Of a stretch of 6,682 bases of DNA, positions 5,235-6,682 are shown piece after piece. The stretch comes from Hyphomicrobium sp. (GTDB lineage Bacteria; Pseudomonadota; Alphaproteobacteria; Rhizobiales; Hyphomicrobiaceae). A program made the position numbers and the translations under genes. The DNA is taken from NCBI GenBank assembly GCA_025927515.1, contig JAICLG010000171.1, positions 1-6,682 of the forward strand. The letters are read 5' to 3'. The stretch's first letter is position 1, and every line of letters begins with the position of its first letter. The notes under the pieces are model-generated. The model was given only the letters and a program-made list of their open reading frames with translations, ran no database searches and had not been told where the DNA came from.

Positions 5235-6025
5235 CAATTGGGTTTTCCGTTAACCGGATTCGAGGCGACGAGCACGGGGCCCGCACCGCGCGGACGAGGG
5301 TTCTCGGTCAGAACACCCAGACGTCGCGCCACTTCCTGATAGGCTTCGAGCACGCCACCGAGATCCCGGCGGAAGCGATCCTTGTCGAGCTTGTCGCCCG
5401 ACTGGGCATCCCACAGCCGGCAGCAGTCCGGACTGATCTCGTCGGCGAGAACAATGCGCACCTGCTCGTTGTCGTAGAAGCGCCCGAACTCGACCTTGAA
5501 GTCGACGAGCCGGATGCCGATGCCGAGGAACAGGCCTACGAGGAAGTCGTTGATGCGCAGCGCCAGCTGCATGACCTCGTCGATTTCCTGCGGCGTCGCC
5601 CAGCCGAAGGCGGTGATGTGCTCTTCCGAGACCATCGGATCGTTGAGCTCGTCCTTCTTGTAGTAGAACTCGATGATCGAGCGCGGCAGCTGCGCGCCTT
5701 CCTCAAGACCGAGCCGCGTCGACAGCGAACCGGCCGCAATGTTGCGGACGACGACTTCGAGCGGAATGATTTCGACTTCGCGGATCAACTGCTCGCGCAT
5801 GTTGAGACGCTTGATGAAGTGCGTCGGAACGCCGATCTCTCCGAGCTTCATGAAAATGTATTCGGAGATACGATTGTTCAGCACGCCCTTGCCTTCAATC
5901 AGCGCGTGTTTCTTGGCGTTGAAGGCTGTCGCGTCGTCCTTGAAATGTTGAATGAGAGTTCCCGGCTCCGGACCCTCATAGAGGACCTTCGCCTTGCCCT
6001 CGTAGATGCGGCGACGCTTGTTCAT
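5234..6025 (-). CDS. purC: Phosphoribosylaminoimidazole-succinocarboxamide synthase (SAICAR synthetase) PurC
   Basis: PurC joins L-aspartate to CAIR using ATP, giving SAICAR. The protein has 263 residues from ATG 6025, within the usual bacterial range. This start has GAGG seven bases upstream and gives the expected N terminus MNKRRRIYEGKAKVLYEG; the upstream TTG at 6046 would add seven residues overlapping the ribosome binding site and is not accepted. The glycine-rich YEGKAK ATP loop is at residues 8-13, DDATAFNAKK at 30-39, SAICAR signature 1 IPLEVVVRNIAAGS at 87-100, and signature 2 LVDFKVEFGR at 173-182, followed by the catalytic-site LADEISPD (193-200). The C-terminal tail (about 245-263, PRGAGPVLVASNPVNGKPN) looks flexible. 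It is the first gene of the leftward pur run, divergent from the DUF1476 gene. Confidence 0.98.
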   Translation of the reverse strand: MNKRRRIYEGKAKVLYEGPEPGTLIQHFKDDATAFNAKKHALIEGKGVLNNRISEYIFMKLGEIGVPTHFIKRLNMREQLIREVEIIPLEVVVRNIAAGSLSTRLGLEEGAQLPRSIIEFYYKKDELNDPMVSEEHITAFGWATPQEIDEVMQLALRINDFLVGLFLGIGIRLVDFKVEFGRFYDNEQVRIVLADEISPDCCRLWDAQSGDKLDKDRFRRDLGGVLEAYQEVARRLGVLTENPRPRGAGPVLVASNPVNGKPN

Positions 6026-6151
6026 TCCTGGACCTCTGAGGATCAACAGCTTCTCTCACTCAATGCATAGATGGGAATTTTCTCACGAGCATGTAGTCAG
6101 ACGCTGGCGCCTTGATTTTCCAACTTGTTTTTCGCATGTCGGGGAAGGAGC

Positions 6152-6187
6152 CGCGCGCCTTTTCGCGCCCGAAAGCCTTGGCGCGAG
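6152..6187 (-). promoter_or_regulatory. Hairpin with competing arms in the purC upstream region
   Basis: TCGCGCC (6163-6169) pairs perfectly over 7 bp with GGCGCGA (6180-6186). A second segment, GCGCGCC (6153-6159), can pair with six of the same seven bases, so two folds exclude each other. If the purC transcript starts upstream of 6187, this would be in a leader of more than 130 bases. A switch is speculation; GC-rich sequence gives such pairings by chance fairly often. Confidence 0.25.
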
Positions 6188-6235
6188 ACTAGCCGAACGC
6201 GGGGGGCGACACAATGTAGACCATGAGCCGCAGAC

Positions 6236-6257
6236 GTCCCCGGCATGCTCCGGGGAC
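6236..6257. repeat. Perfect 8-bp stem hairpin in the purC/DUF1476 gap
   Basis: GTCCCCGG (6236-6243) and CCGGGGAC (6250-6257) form a perfect inverted repeat around the six-base loop CATGCT. It lies about 210 bases from the purC start and 155 from the DUF1476 start, near the middle of the divergent region. It may be an operator or an RNA hairpin. No T-run follows on either strand, so it is not a normal terminator. Confidence 0.45.
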
Positions 6258-6412
6258 AACCCGTTGATTTCGTTCAGGACACCGATTTAGTCTGGTGAAC
6301 ACGGACTATTATGGCATCATATGCAACACGCGCCGGACGCGCGATGAGGCGAGATGCAGCCTAGGGTTGCGGGCGGACCAGCCGCTCGGAAGCGAAGGGA
6401 GAGACGAAGAAC

Positions 6413-6682
6413 ATGACGACATTCAATGAGCGCGAGCAAGGCTTCGAGAAGAAGTTCGCACTCGATGCAGAGCTGAAGTTCAAAGCCGAGAGCCGGCGCA
6501 ATAAAGCGGTCGCGGAGTGGGCGGGCGCCAAGCTCGGTCTGTCGAGCGAAGCGCTTGAGGCTTACATCAAAGAGGTGCGCAAAGCTGATCTCGCCGAACA
6601 AGGCGATGAGGATGTCGTCCGCAAACTGAAATCGGATTTTGCTGCGAAAGGTATCGCGGTCGATGATACCGAAATCCGAACC
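6413..6682 (+). CDS. DUF1476 protein, F1-ATPase inhibitor zeta subunit family (3' end outside window)
   Basis: Ninety codons are present with no stop before the right edge. Family members are about 104-110 residues, so only the last 15-20 are missing. The opening MTTFNEREQGFEKKF and the following charged helix (ALDAELKFKAESRRNKAVAEW, residues 16-36 in two parts) are characteristic of DUF1476. The Paracoccus denitrificans zeta subunit, which belongs to this family, inhibits F1-ATPase hydrolysis through its N-terminal region; not all alphaproteobacterial members are proven inhibitors. The remaining part (GAKLGLSSEALEAYIKEV, then EDVVRKLKSDFAAKGI) fits a four-helix fold. ATG 6413 follows a purine-rich GAAGGGAGAGACGAAG segment. 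The gene is divergent from purC, an arrangement I recall from other Hyphomicrobiales. Confidence 0.93.
   Translation, partial: MTTFNEREQGFEKKFALDAELKFKAESRRNKAVAEWAGAKLGLSSEALEAYIKEVRKADLAEQGDEDVVRKLKSDFAAKGIAVDDTEIRT

Larger units (their letters stand above)
6026..6412. other. Divergent regulatory region between purC and the DUF1476 gene
   Basis: This 387-bp stretch has no convincing open reading frame; open frames crossing it lack ribosome sites and overlap real genes. It must hold the promoters of both flanking genes. For the plus strand a TATTAT box (6307-6312) could be the -10 of the DUF1476 gene, but no good -35 is seen. For purC no clear promoter was found. Two hairpins, listed separately, lie at 6152-6187 and 6236-6257. 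No known purine riboswitch was recognised. Confidence 0.6.

Noticed and set aside
6026..6412. Purine riboswitch or other known riboswitch before purC
   Set aside because: I could not find the conserved core of any known purine-related riboswitch; only simple hairpins are visible.
6317..6601. Minus-strand open frame of 94 codons
   Set aside because: It is antisense to the DUF1476 gene, which is certain from its N-terminal sequence, and has no ribosome site or known domain.

Overview
The window looks like chromosome from an alphaproteobacterium, most likely of the order Hyphomicrobiales (Rhizobiales). The evidence is a GC-rich sequence, a purine gene set with separate PurS, PurQ and small-type PurL, a DUF1476 (F1-ATPase zeta subunit) gene divergent from purC, and the GC-rich palindromic intergenic repeats common in that order. 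The genus cannot be decided by eye. No RNA gene, CRISPR array, transposase or prophage gene was seen.

Layout from right to left, the direction in which most genes are read. The DUF1476/zeta gene (6413 to the window end, plus strand, cut off) is divergent from purC (6025-5234, minus). Then follow purS (5163-4921), a small exported protein of unknown function whose ATG overlaps the purS stop (4921-4472), a repeat-filled gap, and purQ (4166-3462). Next comes a group of small non-purine genes: a YdcH/DUF465-like coiled-coil protein (3202-2951, minus), an exported two-cysteine protein on the plus strand (2402-2791) closed by a strong intrinsic terminator, and an exported DUF305 protein (2156-1773, minus, GTG start). 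Last is purL (1472 to the left edge, minus; the first 490 residues are present and the C-terminal third is outside the window).

The purine genes work together. PurS, PurQ and PurL form the FGAM synthetase complex: PurQ releases ammonia from glutamine, PurS is the bridging subunit, and PurL carries out the ATP-dependent amidation of FGAR. PurC acts later, joining aspartate to CAIR to make SAICAR. In this genome purL is separated from purQ by about 2 kb of unrelated genes and has a plausible promoter of its own, so the three FGAM synthetase subunits are probably not on one transcript.

Four gaps carry notable structure: a 103-bp multi-hairpin palindrome upstream of purL, a degenerate cluster of repeat units between the exported-protein gene and purQ, an 18-bp inverted repeat abutting the purC stop codon, and hairpins in the purC/DUF1476 divergent region. 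The window is largely a housekeeping locus. I do not see a convincing new system; the most unusual points are the exported protein coupled to purS and the repeat-marked splitting of the cluster.
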